Notes under the pieces: model-generated | Told to the model about the DNA's origin: nothing | The model's database searches: none | Seen by the model: the letters and a program-made list of their open reading frames with translations, nothing else | Program-made: the position numbers and the translations under genes | Part shown: piece by piece, positions 1 to 10,895 of the stretch | Position numbering within the stretch: position 1 is the stretch's first letter | Layout of the letters: every line of letters begins with the position of its first letter | From: Lepturacanthus savala | Taxonomy: Eukaryota > Chordata > Actinopteri > Scombriformes > Trichiuridae | Direction of reading: 5' to 3' | Assembly: GCA_030544235.1 (NCBI GenBank) | Contig: CM060470.1 | Coordinates: 24,916,098-24,980,097, forward strand | DNA: 64,000 bases

Positions 1-49
1 CTCCAGTGGAGAAAGAAAACAAGTAGTGAGCTGAGAAAAAGTTGTTTTT

Positions 50-60
50 TTTATTTTATT
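50..60 (-). terminator. Overlapping poly(A) signals downstream of gatd3
   Basis: Two overlapping AATAAA hexamers on the minus strand (plus-strand TTTATT at 50-55 and 55-60) lie about 280 bp after the gatd3 stop, a reasonable 3' UTR length. No cleavage site can be seen from sequence alone. Confidence 0.5.
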
Positions 61-334
61 GTAGACATTTTCTACATTTATATCAACAGACACCAGGAAC
101 TAATTATCCGCATCACAGTGTAATTTAGCAAAATTGAGATAACAGATTAATGCATAAATAATAGATAAACCTGTAAATTCAGTTTAATTACTGCAAATAT
201 GTATATTTTCTATCTGGAAGTGCTTCTGATCAAGTAACATCAATCTATAATCATCCCTCTGATCTAGGTTTAGCATCGATCTATCATGAAGCTCACTCAA
301 ACATTTGATTTCTGTTGCCACCATTTTAGAAGAA

Positions 335-2786
335 TCAGGCAAGTTTCAGCACATCCTTCACCATCGATCCAATTCCATCAAATATGTCATGGATCGGTGC
401 ATCACACATGAAAGCAGAGGTGGTGACCAACTTGTTCTTCTCATCCACGTGACTCTCACTGACACTTTTACTCATGTGCTTGCAGCCCAGCTGGTTGATG
501 GCTGCAGCACAGTCAGTAGTGTTTGGATACCTGAGGGAAAGAAAGAAAAAAACACAATAACATACATTGGTCCTTATGCAGGAAGTAATATACAAACTGA
601 TTTTATCTTATTTTTGTTGCTATCCAAGAGTTGCTCTTATTTTGTTAGTATCCACTGATTTCTGGGATTCTCCAGTGTTTTCCTATTTGCGTTCTTTTAG
701 GTAACAGAACATTTTATGAGTGGTTGAGAATCCTACAAAGATAAGAAACAATGTTTTCCAGTCCACTAATTATTTATCTATTGAAAGAAGAACAAAAAAT
801 GCATGAATAACAAATACAATTTTGAATACTAGATTATTATATGTTTTAGAGTTGAAACAATTGGATTCTTAAATGTGGGGATGAAGAAATACTTGGTCCA
901 TTGGTGCTAATTAATACTATAAAAATCCTGGATGATGTTGATTTTAAGGTGTTTATACATCAACAAAATAAAAAGTTCAACAGGCAGGAAACACAAGCCT
1001 TCAGATGATCTGACTAAACTGCTTGATATGGGAGGTAAAGGTAAAACAAATAGTTTGAGATAATAATTTACCATTTGTCATCATTTACTCTTCCAAATCA
1101 CTTTGACTAACCCGGGAGTTTGTTTATGTCTGGATGATCACCTACTCAGAATTATCTTAGTGATGTCATGTTCCAAGATTTCAACAAATCATTTGATTAA
1201 AAGTCAAAACTGCAAAAGACCAAAGCTGCAAGAAACCGGAACAATAATCTGGGACGATCGATCGACTGAGACTCACTTGTCATCCTTCTCAAGGCCGACG
1301 GTGACTTCACACCCAGGAAAAACCTTGGCTGCGAGGACAGGGGAGATGCAGCAGAGGCCGATGGGTTTCCCCTTTCCGTGGAACGCCTGCAGCACAGCCT
1401 GCACCTCAGCGTTAACAGAGCAGTCCTTCCCCTGCACTGCCCACGTACACAGGTTCTTTGCTGCACCGAAACCTCCTGAAAAACATGATGAAATTTGACC
1501 CATGAAAAAATTACTAATTTATTAGTTATTTTTATAGATGAAAAGGAAAGAAGAAGAAGTGGTAGACGAATCTGGTAGAACAAAAGGACGCCTCTATTAC
1601 CCAGGAACAGTAGTTCCAACTTCACACAGTTCTCAGCAGGACAGAGATCATTTACAGCATTTTAAAACGTATTTTATGTATTTTGACTGAAGTAACAGGC
1701 AGCCATGATATTATGAGTGAACCTGGAAATATGATGGCGTCATGGTCTGCGACGCTGAGCTTCGACAGATCCTGGATCTCTCCGCGGGCCAGCCTGGCGC
1801 TCTCCACCAACACGTTCCTCTTCTCCTGGGTGGGTTCACCTTTCAGGTGATCCACTACGTGCATCTGCTCAATGTTGGGAGCAAACATTTTCACCTGCGG
1901 AGGAGAATAACGAAGGTAAAGACTGGCTTTTAATATCACGAAGGAAACAGGACTGCACCCAATTATTGTTTTCGTTAGTGGTTAATTTGTCGGTTCTTTC
2001 TTTGATCGATTCATTAGTCTATGAATTGAATAAAACGTAGAAAAATGCTCATCACAAGTTCCAATGAGGCAATTAAAATAATAAATTGTATATAATAATA
2101 TATATAATTATAACAGTCCAAAACACTAAGGTTTTCTATTTACAATTATTTAAAAAACTCTGGAAATCCAAACTAAAGAAGTGAATAATAATATTTGGAT
2201 TTGTTTTTACATGATTAGTAAATTAAATGATATTAAATACGGCCAAATGAAGAATTGATAATTGCAGTTGGAATAATCAACTATTACTTGGTGTGGGGCA
2301 GGAGTTCACTGTGACATAGAGACAACAATCTGAAAGACAGTTCCGCTTTAATGAAGTCACCGCTTTCGTGCCAAGTGCGTAAAAGCGCACATCCATCTAT
2401 AGATCTGTGGCGCAGATCACTCGCATATTATGCGTTAATTCGAGAGTGAGGTGGGTCTCACATCCATAGATGGATGCGCACATCCATCTATGGATCTGTG
2501 GCGCACATCACTCTCATATTAATGACGCATTTGACCGTTCAGCTGCTCGCGCGCACTTGAGAAGTTGCAGATTTCTCGGTCTCCAACTTACACTTGCACC
2601 TCCTCTGCTGAGATGAACCAGGACAGCGGAGGCTTCGTGGATTTCGCTGCCATCATAAACCCCGCAGCCCGCCAGCACCACAGCCACGCGTTTAGCCATC
2701 TGCGTCGTGTAGGAACTTGTAGTCACAGCCTGAATGGTCCTGAATGTCAGGAAGTCGCGGCTGCAGCGCTGCAGCAGGGTGAGCAT
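335..2786 (-). CDS. gatd3: ES1/GATD3-type mitochondrial DJ-1/PfpI-superfamily protein
   Basis: Four exons: 2592-2786, 1723-1894, 1277-1475 and 335-530, giving 762 nt and 253 aa with frame kept throughout. The start ATG sits in a strong context (GCCGCCATGC) and opens a Ser/Thr/Arg-rich leader of about 30 residues typical of mitochondrial import. The mature part begins [20 protein letters not shown], the signature of the ES1/ElbB branch of the class-I glutamine-amidotransferase-like fold, followed by the motifs HDAIIFPGG and [15 protein letters not shown]; the second motif carries the presumed nucleophile-elbow cysteine. Human GATD3 is mitochondrial; in fish the protein was first named ES1 from retina. 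Its reaction is unsettled; ElbB-type relatives have been linked to glyoxalase or deglycase chemistry. Odd points: the exon-2 donor (G|GTTCAC) is weak, and the segment after GLEKDDK reads [12 protein letters not shown] where I recall WPYAGT in relatives. The product class is certain, the biochemical role is not. Confidence 0.93.
2385..2521. repeat. 46 bp direct repeat pair in gatd3 intron 1
   Basis: Two near-identical 46 bp units starting GCGCACATCCATCTAT lie at 2385-2430 and 2476-2521, offset 91 bp, with a palindrome CATCCATAGATGGATG at 2461-2476 between them. They fall just inside intron 1, about 70 bp downstream of the exon 1 donor. CpG-bearing GCGCAC/GCGCAG motifs recur in both. The function is unknown; this could be a local duplication or a repeat fragment. 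Confidence 0.7.
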
Positions 2787-3145
2787 GGCGGCCTGTCAGC
2801 TGCTGCCGCTTCTTCTGTGTTTTAATGTGTGGTCTGTGTTCAGGATCCTCGCTGCGTTACCGCCCCCATCTGGACAAACCAGGACACTGCTGCTGTTAGG
2901 CAGGAGCAACTCTCAACTCTGTCATTTGCTCTCCAACAAATATTGTAGTAAAGTAAAAATCACATCACTGTGTTGATTTTCTCAAACCCTTAATCGTTTA
3001 AAATAGGTTTTCTGTGCATTCTTGCCCAGAAAGCTCAACCTTTCATCCCTGACCCGAGATGCCAAACTTTTTGCTTCCTCTGAAGCTTTTCGATCATGTA
3101 TGTATGTGTGTGTATATATATACATATAATATATAATTTAAAAAA

Positions 3146-3855
3146 ATTGTCATAGTTTAATGAGTCATGTGACAGATGATGATGTGACAGCCCAGAGGTA
3201 GGATGTGGATGATGTTGCTGTAGGATGAACTCTAACTGAACTAACTAGGTCTAGATCATGTCGTTCTGCTTAGCTCTAGAGCTCTAGTCCTAGAAAAGAC
3301 CCAGACATCAGGCTTCATCCATGCTGATATACAGACGGGGGTTAATTAACCAGAGAAACTTGTGGCACTTGAGGAAATCTTTGAATCAACTTTACACACT
3401 TTATTTAAGTCCATTACTGTAGAAAAGCTGTATGTCTAAGTTGTTAACTATTACTTGATTCCTGAAAATTGATATCTCTCTTTTTATTTCATGTAGTTAA
3501 CTGATTATTTTTGTACCATTTAAATGTCCCATATTCTACACTTTCCTGTTTTTTATTTGGAATTTTGACATCATACCAAGATTTGAAGTAGCAAAGATCA
3601 TCTCAGTATAGTTTTACTCTTCTTTTCTCCAGCTTCTTTCTAAGCCTCTCCTCCTCCTCTTTAAATGGCTGTGGGGGGTGTTGGTGGTGACTGTATAGTA
3701 GTGACATCACAACTTCACGTAAGTCATGACTGCTTGTTTTAAGGCACAGTTTCTGAATACAGGCTCTGAATACAGGCTGATGTTTCTCTGTGGATTGAGT
3801 GTTTTTGAAACATGGGACAGTATTAATACACTCTCTCCTGTCATATATACAGTAA
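3146..3855 (+). mobile_element. Dispersed TIR/MITE-like repeat, copy 1
   Basis: This block is homologous along its length to 38502-38985; both contain GATGAACTCTAACTGAACTA and end with CACTCTCTCCTGTCATATATA. Its second half, from the TTAAATGTCCCATATT terminus at about 3522, also matches the inverted copy at 33718-34013 and the fragment at 20500-20638. No coding capacity is visible, so it is probably a non-autonomous DNA transposon or a composite of two such elements. Confidence 0.65.
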
Positions 3856-3954
3856 AATATAAATCTATAAAGTATTCATTGGAATCAAACTGCTTAATTT
3901 AGTTTAGACACCAACTTTGATGCCTTCAGTGATCATCTACAGTAAATAGTCATG

Positions 3955-4010
3955 AAAATAAAGAAGAACACATTGAATGAGAAGGTGTGTCTAAACTTTT
4001 GGCCTGTACT
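3955..4010. mobile_element. Solo Tc1/mariner-like terminal inverted repeat
   Basis: The string GTGTCTAAACTTTTGGCCTG followed by TACTATA matches the end of a common fish element (GTGTGTCCAAACTTTTGACTGGTAC type). The same terminus appears as both arms of the small MITE at 50830-50902. Only one end is seen here. Confidence 0.5.
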
Positions 4011-4328
4011 ATATATATATTAAAATGTTTTTGTTTATTTCAGTGCTGTGTATAACCTTATCTGCTGACAAAATCAAATAAATGAACTGATTGTAATTCA
4101 AGTATTTAAATATATTAACGTAGTAAAATGCATTAGACTACTGCGGGGTAAAATAAATCAAAATTGTAAAAAAAAAATCTAATTTATTGAATTAATCATA
4201 ACCCAACCTGCAAAAAATATAAATATATAATATATATAGATATACAAAACTAAGCAAAATAGATACAGAGGGTCTCGTATAACATACTTTCTACAGGAAC
4301 ACGTCGGTAATTCTCGTCGTCTGGTTTC

Positions 4329-4338
4329 GTCACGTGAT
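4329..4338 (+). promoter_or_regulatory. CLEAR-type TFEB/TFE3 site upstream of CLN5
   Basis: GTCACGTGAT matches the CLEAR consensus GTCACGTGAC at 9 of 10 positions and contains the palindromic core TCACGTGA. It lies 113 bp upstream of the CLN5 ATG. CLEAR sites bind TFEB/TFE3/MITF and drive lysosomal genes, so the position fits a lysosomal gene such as CLN5. This is inference from motif and context. Confidence 0.65.
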
Positions 4339-4450
4339 CTTGTTTCGTCAACAAAACCATGTGACCAGTAATGAGGAAGTCCTTCCTGCGAGGAAGAATC
4401 ATGAGGAATCTATCTGTGTGGCTGCAGCTGTAGTGTGTGGATGTTCTGAC

Positions 4451-7255
4451 ATGAAACACACGCAGCTTCTCGTGTGTTTCCAGCTGCTGCAGCTGCTGAT
4501 CGTCGCTGCTCAGCTCAGACAGCAGTGGCCGGTTCCCTACAGGTCAGTAAACCCAACGCTGGAAACTCGACGGAACTATCGCGGTTTCACCTTCTGTCTG
4601 CGTCAACGAAACCCGGTTTAAGTTCGCTCCACGTCTGTTCTGGACTCTAACGTTTCCCTGAAGTGTTAACTATACATTTCTGTGTGCATTTCAGGCTTCA
4701 TGTGTGAATCTGCGTCTGCTCCGCTCAGTAATTAGAGGCAATAGGTCAGAAATCTGCCTGGTGCGTTCACGTGTCTTTGAAAAAAATTGGACTCTGACTC
4801 AGGAAATGTAATTTAGGAGGCGTAGCAGCAGAAGTACAATAGGGATTATTGTTTATTATTGGTCATGTAATGGTATCAATTGAATGAATTATTTTATTGA
4901 TTCATAGAGAACAGCTTTCATTTACTTGTATGCATGTGACACATCGGAAACTTGTTCTAATCTATGTGATAAAAAAAACAAAAAAACTGACTGATCTCTC
5001 TTTTCCAGTTCAGGAAATGTTGTTTGGATGTGAAAGACTTTTTTGAGTTCTCTAGTATCCGGGTCTGTTCAAGGCAAATCACCTTTTTTATATTTGTGAG
5101 GACCTTGTGACTATATGCAATAATAAAACAGTTGTCATAATGTATAGTCTACGATTAGTATACTTAAACCGGTTCAAAATGAAGTGCATGATACTTAAAT
5201 ACAATGTTAATTAAATCTATAATCTGTACAGTGACCTTGGTGTCCTAAAAGACACTTTCAAATAAAATGTACAATCAATATAATCTATTATTATTGTGAT
5301 TATTTTGTATAGTTTGAGTATAATAAAAAGTAAACTATTGGCATATTTAGATTTAGTATATTAAAATGCATTTTAATGTCATTTAACTTAAAGCATAGTC
5401 TTAAAACAATATAGTGAAATCCATGTATGGATATGGACTAAATGGATAATACATTTTAACCATATTATTTTATTTTACTAAATTTATACATTTTTAAAAC
5501 TTTTTTGTTGTTTTTTTGCTTGTGTATCAATACCAAAAGAGTATCTCCTTTGGTATTGATAACTTATATTCACAGTTACATAGTTTTATAGAAACCCATT
5601 TTCTATTTAGTAGTATCTTTCCTTTTTTTTGGGCTGAATAAGGACATTTTTAACACAACACTGGTTAACCATGTTTCAGTAAAGCTTTTGCACTGGTGTA
5701 AACTCACCTTTTTGCTGGCGTGCTCTCCTGTCACCAACAGGCGGTTTGATCGTCGTCCTCCGGTGGATCCGTACTGTGAAGCCCTCTACCCGTTCTGTCC
5801 CACCGGTGTCCGGGATGGACACATACCGAGCATGTGGGGCTCAGACGTCATCTCAGTTTATCGGTTGCAAACACCCGTGTGGGAATTCAAGTACGGAGAT
5901 TTGCTAGGAACCTTTGTAAGTACATTAATCTTCTTCTGTTGTACCAGTGAAACATGCACACAGACCAGAGGTTCAAGTCTGGAGGAAATGCAGCACAGTT
6001 TCTGACTTGTTGAGTTTTGGACGACAAAAATAGATGCGTATTATGTATCTTCCAATTTAATTCAGACCCAAATTTTGATATTTCCCTCTATTTCTGTAAC
6101 AATTCATTTAAACAAAATATTTTAAAAATCTGTGGTTATTACATCTGGATCCTGTTCTATAGAAAATAATATTTTACATGTGGGAAACATGTGACACAGG
6201 AAACTAATCTAATGTGGTTGTGGTGTTAAAAAGGAAGTGCAACTATGCAGGATTATTTGTAGAGTCACAGCTGTACAGCTCCCCCCTACATCCACACACA
6301 TGCATTAATGAAAGGCAATAAAAATGTCTTCTTGGTTTGCAGCATGTCATGCATGATGCTATTGGGTTCAGCAGCAAAGTCACAGGGGTCAACTTCACTG
6401 TGGAGTGGTACGAGCTGTTCCAGCTGGGGAACTGCACCTTCCCCCACATACGAGAAGAGATCTTTGCACCTTTCTGGTGCAACCAGGGCGCCGCCTGCTT
6501 CTATGAAGGCATCGATGACATCCACTGGTCACAGAATGGCACCTTGGAGAAAATAGGAGAAATCAGCGGTAAGGTGTCACACGTGTGATATTGTCTTTGC
6601 TTATAGAGGTCAAGAGGAATTACGAATATCAGGTTGGAAAACTGAAAAAAAAGACAATATTTAAGATTTTGCAAGCAAAAAGACACTGTAAGATCTTACT
6701 TAAGATTATTTTTTTGTCTGCTGGTATTGAAGATTTTTTTTCTTTGTCTTTTCAGGGAAACAGTTCAATCGCATGGCCATGTGGATGCAGGAGGACAACG
6801 AGACCGGGATCTACTATGAGACGTGGACGGTGCGTTCCGACCCCGGCCCCAACGCCACTGTGTGGTTCGAGTCTTACGACTGTTCCCAGTTCGTCCACCG
6901 CACCTACAAGAAGCTGACAGAGCTGGGAGCGGAACTGTACAGCCCCTCAGAGACCAACTACACCAAGATCTACCTGTTCAGCGGGGAGCCCATCTACCTC
7001 GGCAACGAGAGCGCCATATTTGAACAGCCCGCGCTGCAGAACCTGGCGATGGATATCCGCAAATTTTACCACCCGTTCAGACCGCACCAGTCTGCTATAG
7101 ACTTTGCCATGAGTCTGTTGGAGGCTTATCAGAAGTTTGTGGTGGACAAGAGCTTCTACCTTTACTACAACTTTGAGTACTGGCGTCTGCCAATGAAGGC
7201 TCCGTATGTGCAGCTCACGTACGAGGAGGTGCCTTTGCCACTCGGACCAAGATGA
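4451..7255 (+). CDS. cln5: CLN5, lysosomal bis(monoacylglycero)phosphate synthase
   Basis: Exons 4451-4542, 5741-5915, 6343-6568 and 6756-7255 give 993 nt and 330 aa. The start is the only in-frame ATG and is followed at once by a hydrophobic signal peptide (about residues 5-21), fitting entry into the secretory pathway and delivery to lysosomes. Family landmarks are [44 protein letters not shown] and [10 protein letters not shown]. The protein has a papain/NlpC-P60-like fold and acts as a transacylase making BMP in lysosomes (earlier called a depalmitoylase). By alignment the catalytic pair is His93 (VMHDAIGF) and Cys207 (SYDCSQF); their spacing of 114 residues equals that of human His166 and Cys280. 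N-glycosylation sequons include NCT, NGT, NAT, NYT and NES. Loss in mammals causes neuronal ceroid lipofuscinosis. The gene looks intact. Confidence 0.97.
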
Positions 7256-10200
7256 GTACACCCAGAGTTGAAGTTAACCATTGTTTTGCTTTTTGTTATT
7301 GAGTCATCTGCCATTCTCTCTTAACTGATTATTTGATTTGTATCCTTTCAAAAGGCAGCAAAATATACCAAGAGCCTGTTTCATCCAATTAACAATTCAA
7401 AAGTCAAAAATATAAAACATTTAAAATTTGAGAAAAAACAGGAATACTTCAATTTGAGAAGCTGAAGCCAACGGATGTTAACTAGTTAGAGGTTAAAGGT
7501 TATTTCTTGAACCTTGAAAGAACAATTGAGAAATAATCTCACCAGGATCCTCCGAGGTCCATTTATTTGGTTTAAGCTTCATCAGGGAACGCAAGGTATT
7601 GGAAATCTTTGTTTTAGCATCTTAACAAGGGGTGTGTTTCATGCATTTGATGTTTTTAACTGTGTTTTTAGCTCAGAATTCTGTTTTTGCACTTTTATTT
7701 CAGCTAAATCAATCTTAATTATTGTAAGGTCTAAAGATAGTTTGAATTTATGCAAACCTACATGAATGAGTGAATGACATTAAAAAAAACTGTGAATTAA
7801 ATAACACACCAGGTCTGATGTTATGAAGTCAGATGTAAACAGTGCATTGATTTTACTTTTTAACTGTCGGTGTGTGTGTGTGTCGGTGTGTGTGTGTCGG
7901 TGTGTGTGTGTCGGTGTGTGTGTGTACTGACTTACTGCACTATTTGGAAAATATCAACAGGACTGAAAAATGTACATTCACAATTTTTTATTACCAGTAT
8001 AAGATCACATGTCCAAAAACAATTGTAATTTCATGACAGGTGACCAGTAAAGCAAAGCAAAGCATTTGCCATATGGACACAAAACTAAAGGATAGCATTG
8101 TCAACACAACTTTACTCCTAATAAACTTTACTCCTAATCATAGGATGCTCCGAATAAACAAGGTTAAAATAATAATTACTGACAAGAGGCATCTTAATGA
8201 TTTAAGACAAATACATTTCCCTCTTAATCTGTATTTGTATAAAACCTTTTACATGTCTGGCTGGATTCAAACAAAACTAGTAAAAGTGTATTGAGACACT
8301 GCCTTCAAAAAGTCAAAAGAAGCAGCCGAGGCTTCACTTTAGAGCTGCTGCCACGGCAACGGTTTTATCCAAAGTAAAAATCATGAAAGTATTCAGGAGA
8401 TATGTCACAGAGATGCTATTGAGCACAGGTATCTGTGAGAGACCAATACCACCAGTTGACTGTTAGTTCAATCCAATACCAACAAGAAGTGTTGCAAAAA
8501 GCAACATTTTAATCTACATTATGTTACATGACCTGGATAAAAGGGATGAGGAATGGCTACAAAACACATGCAGGTTTGTCCAAAAGTTTGTCCATAAATT
8601 AAACTGAAAATAAATGTTCATCAAATTATAATTTAAACATAATTATATAGTGTTAAATAACATGGTGACAAATCAAAATGTATTTTCTTATAACTTTACA
8701 ATATTTATTTTCTTATTGTTTTTTTTAAAGAATCCGATCCCTGTTAATCTAATGTTAACTTTTCCTGATGACAATCAGGGTTCTCATCAAGCCACACAAC
8801 TCCAGTGTGTTGCTTCAAAGTTTCTGATAGTGGATTTAAGACTTTTGGACCGCCCTGTATGCAACAAATCTATAGAGATTGGGGTAAAGTGTCAAAACAC
8901 AAAATCTTGCTGCTGGTTTTCAAAGGATTCTTGCTTCATTTGCATTACAGAAAAACACAAATTAATTACGAAAGCAAATATCCATATCAATAAATACACA
9001 TCTTATTTTCTCTAGTGATTACAGTATGAAAAAGATCAATCTAGTAAAAGGATAACTTGCACTCTGGTTTCTAAAAGACAAGAGCCGTAAGTTAAGGAAA
9101 CTTCAAACCCTGACAGAGGGTTAAATAAAGAAATAAGTGCATTTCTATTCATATTAATCAAAACACACAGCGTTTTATATACAGATGCAATTGACTTCCT
9201 TCTTAAAGGAAAAAATGTTTGTTTCACTCATCTGACTTGCCAAATCTCTTTTCTCAACTGAAATGAAAATATGTTTTGTTTGGACAGGAGCACTAGAGCT
9301 ATCTGAAGATACGATGTTTGTAATGACGCAATGAACACTCCTCCAGCGTGTACGATGATAACACGATACAGAGCAAACATGGGCTAATAGGAGGTCAGAT
9401 ATTCAAGACAGAGACAAGATTTAGAGCTTGAACAGGCAATAGCAGAAGATACAAATGAAACCTATATATGAAATATTCATCGAATGCACCTGAGCAACAC
9501 AAAAGGTTTAGATTCTGCATTTCCAGCACACATCATAAGCCAACAGCCACAGAGACAAGTCTATTGTTGAATGTTGATAAAGCGATTTGAGCATGAAGGT
9601 TGGAGACCTACCAAGAATCTACCCCAGACATTTCTGTGCACTATATTTATATACAATTATTTATCTGATTGTTATTTTCTCAGGGATTATAGCTTTATTA
9701 CTTCAATATACTGTCCTGACTCTCTGATTCAACAGAGCCCAGCACCTTAAACAATCAGCATTAAAATCTGGGCCAAACTAAGAAATACTAGAGCAATATG
9801 AATATTGTTTCTTCGCTTTTGTTTGGGTGTTTAAACGCCCAAAGACACGAAGACTTTGTTTGTCCTCTTGACTACCATTTGGTGTTCATATAAAGTGCTT
9901 AGGATATCTATAACTGTACATAAATGATCTTTAAACAAAATTCGGCAGTTAAACCAATTTATGTGATGCAGAAAAGAAAAAAAAATCTGCAGGACTTAGA
10001 AAACAAAAGTCCATTGACATCAATCAACACCGTATACCTTCACATCACAAACATAGAGACCTATATACATATTTCTTTTTCTCTTCTGGCCAACTTTCAA
10101 CCTTTTAGCAGACATGATTTTTTTTTTCCCGGCTGTGAGAATGAGTTCAGGTCTAGGAGGAAAAGCAACACAACTGCGTCTTATGTCGGTTTTAACTGAG

Positions 10201-10895
10201 GTGTAGGACCAAAATTTCTCTTCAAATTTAGTGGACACCCACCTCAACTACGCCTTACAATACACCTTCTGTCATCACACATCCCCTGTACAAATATCTC
10301 CAATGCCATATTGTGTGACAAGTCCAGAGCAGCTATCTCAGACTGGATTTAAATAGGCCAAGTGGTAGTGTAACAACATGCAATTGTGTGCCTAATCGGC
10401 CCAATTACTCCACAATGTTAAAAAACATTGAAACACACACTCATCCACACACACACTGAATCTCTCATAATATTAGATTATTATGACCAGGCTACAATGT
10501 CCATATGACTAAGTCTGCAGTTATAAAAACATTGCTTTAGTGTTTTATTTCCAGCCACAATGGTCGTTGTGTTGATTGTTCATCGCTGAAGAAGCCAGCC
10601 TGATGAGTTCTTTCCGGGTTCTGCAAAGCAGGATTCTACTGTCCATTTGGAAGATAACAGGCAGAAAGTGGTGTTGCATGACATGAGGACATGATTGATA
10701 ACATTGTGCAGCAGTCAGGCTCCACATTTGCATCCCTGCACTCCACAGCTCAGCGAGTTTATACTCTTCGTGTTGCCACCAAACATTCCGCCTCCTGCTG
10801 AGCATTTAAAAACCTTTCGACACAAACATGAAGGCCGCCGATGTTCTTCGCCTCAAACGTGACAAGCTGAACTCCTGTGTCTTTCTGACTGTTCT
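7256..10895. other. Convergent 3' interval between CLN5 and FBXL3
   Basis: CLN5 (plus) and FBXL3 (minus) end toward each other here. The CLN5 3' UTR probably occupies the first few hundred bases. Minus-strand AATAAA signals at 10542-10547, near 9694 and near 7988 offer ends for an FBXL3 3' UTR of 0.35 to 2.9 kb. A GT-rich microsatellite lies at 7866-7925. I see no additional gene; the open frames here lack splice or protein-family support. Confidence 0.6.
7866..7925. repeat. Compound (GT)n/TCGG microsatellite
   Basis: Runs of GT dinucleotides are interrupted four times by the tetramer TCGG at near-regular spacing, making a higher-order period of about 16 bp. It lies downstream of CLN5. Confidence 0.9.

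Larger units (their letters stand above)
2787..4450. other. Divergent intergenic interval between gatd3 and CLN5
   Basis: This 1.66 kb interval separates two genes transcribed away from each other. The left end (about 2550-2880) is GC-richer and holds the gatd3 start. The middle (3146-3855) is a repeat shared with 38502-38985, and 3955-4010 holds one end of a Tc1/mariner-like TIR. The right end (about 4290-4450) carries CLN5 upstream signals. I see no further gene. Confidence 0.7.

Noticed and set aside
4334..4450. N-terminally extended CLN5 open frame
   Set aside because: The frame is open upstream but has no in-frame ATG before 4451; the signal peptide starts right after 4451.
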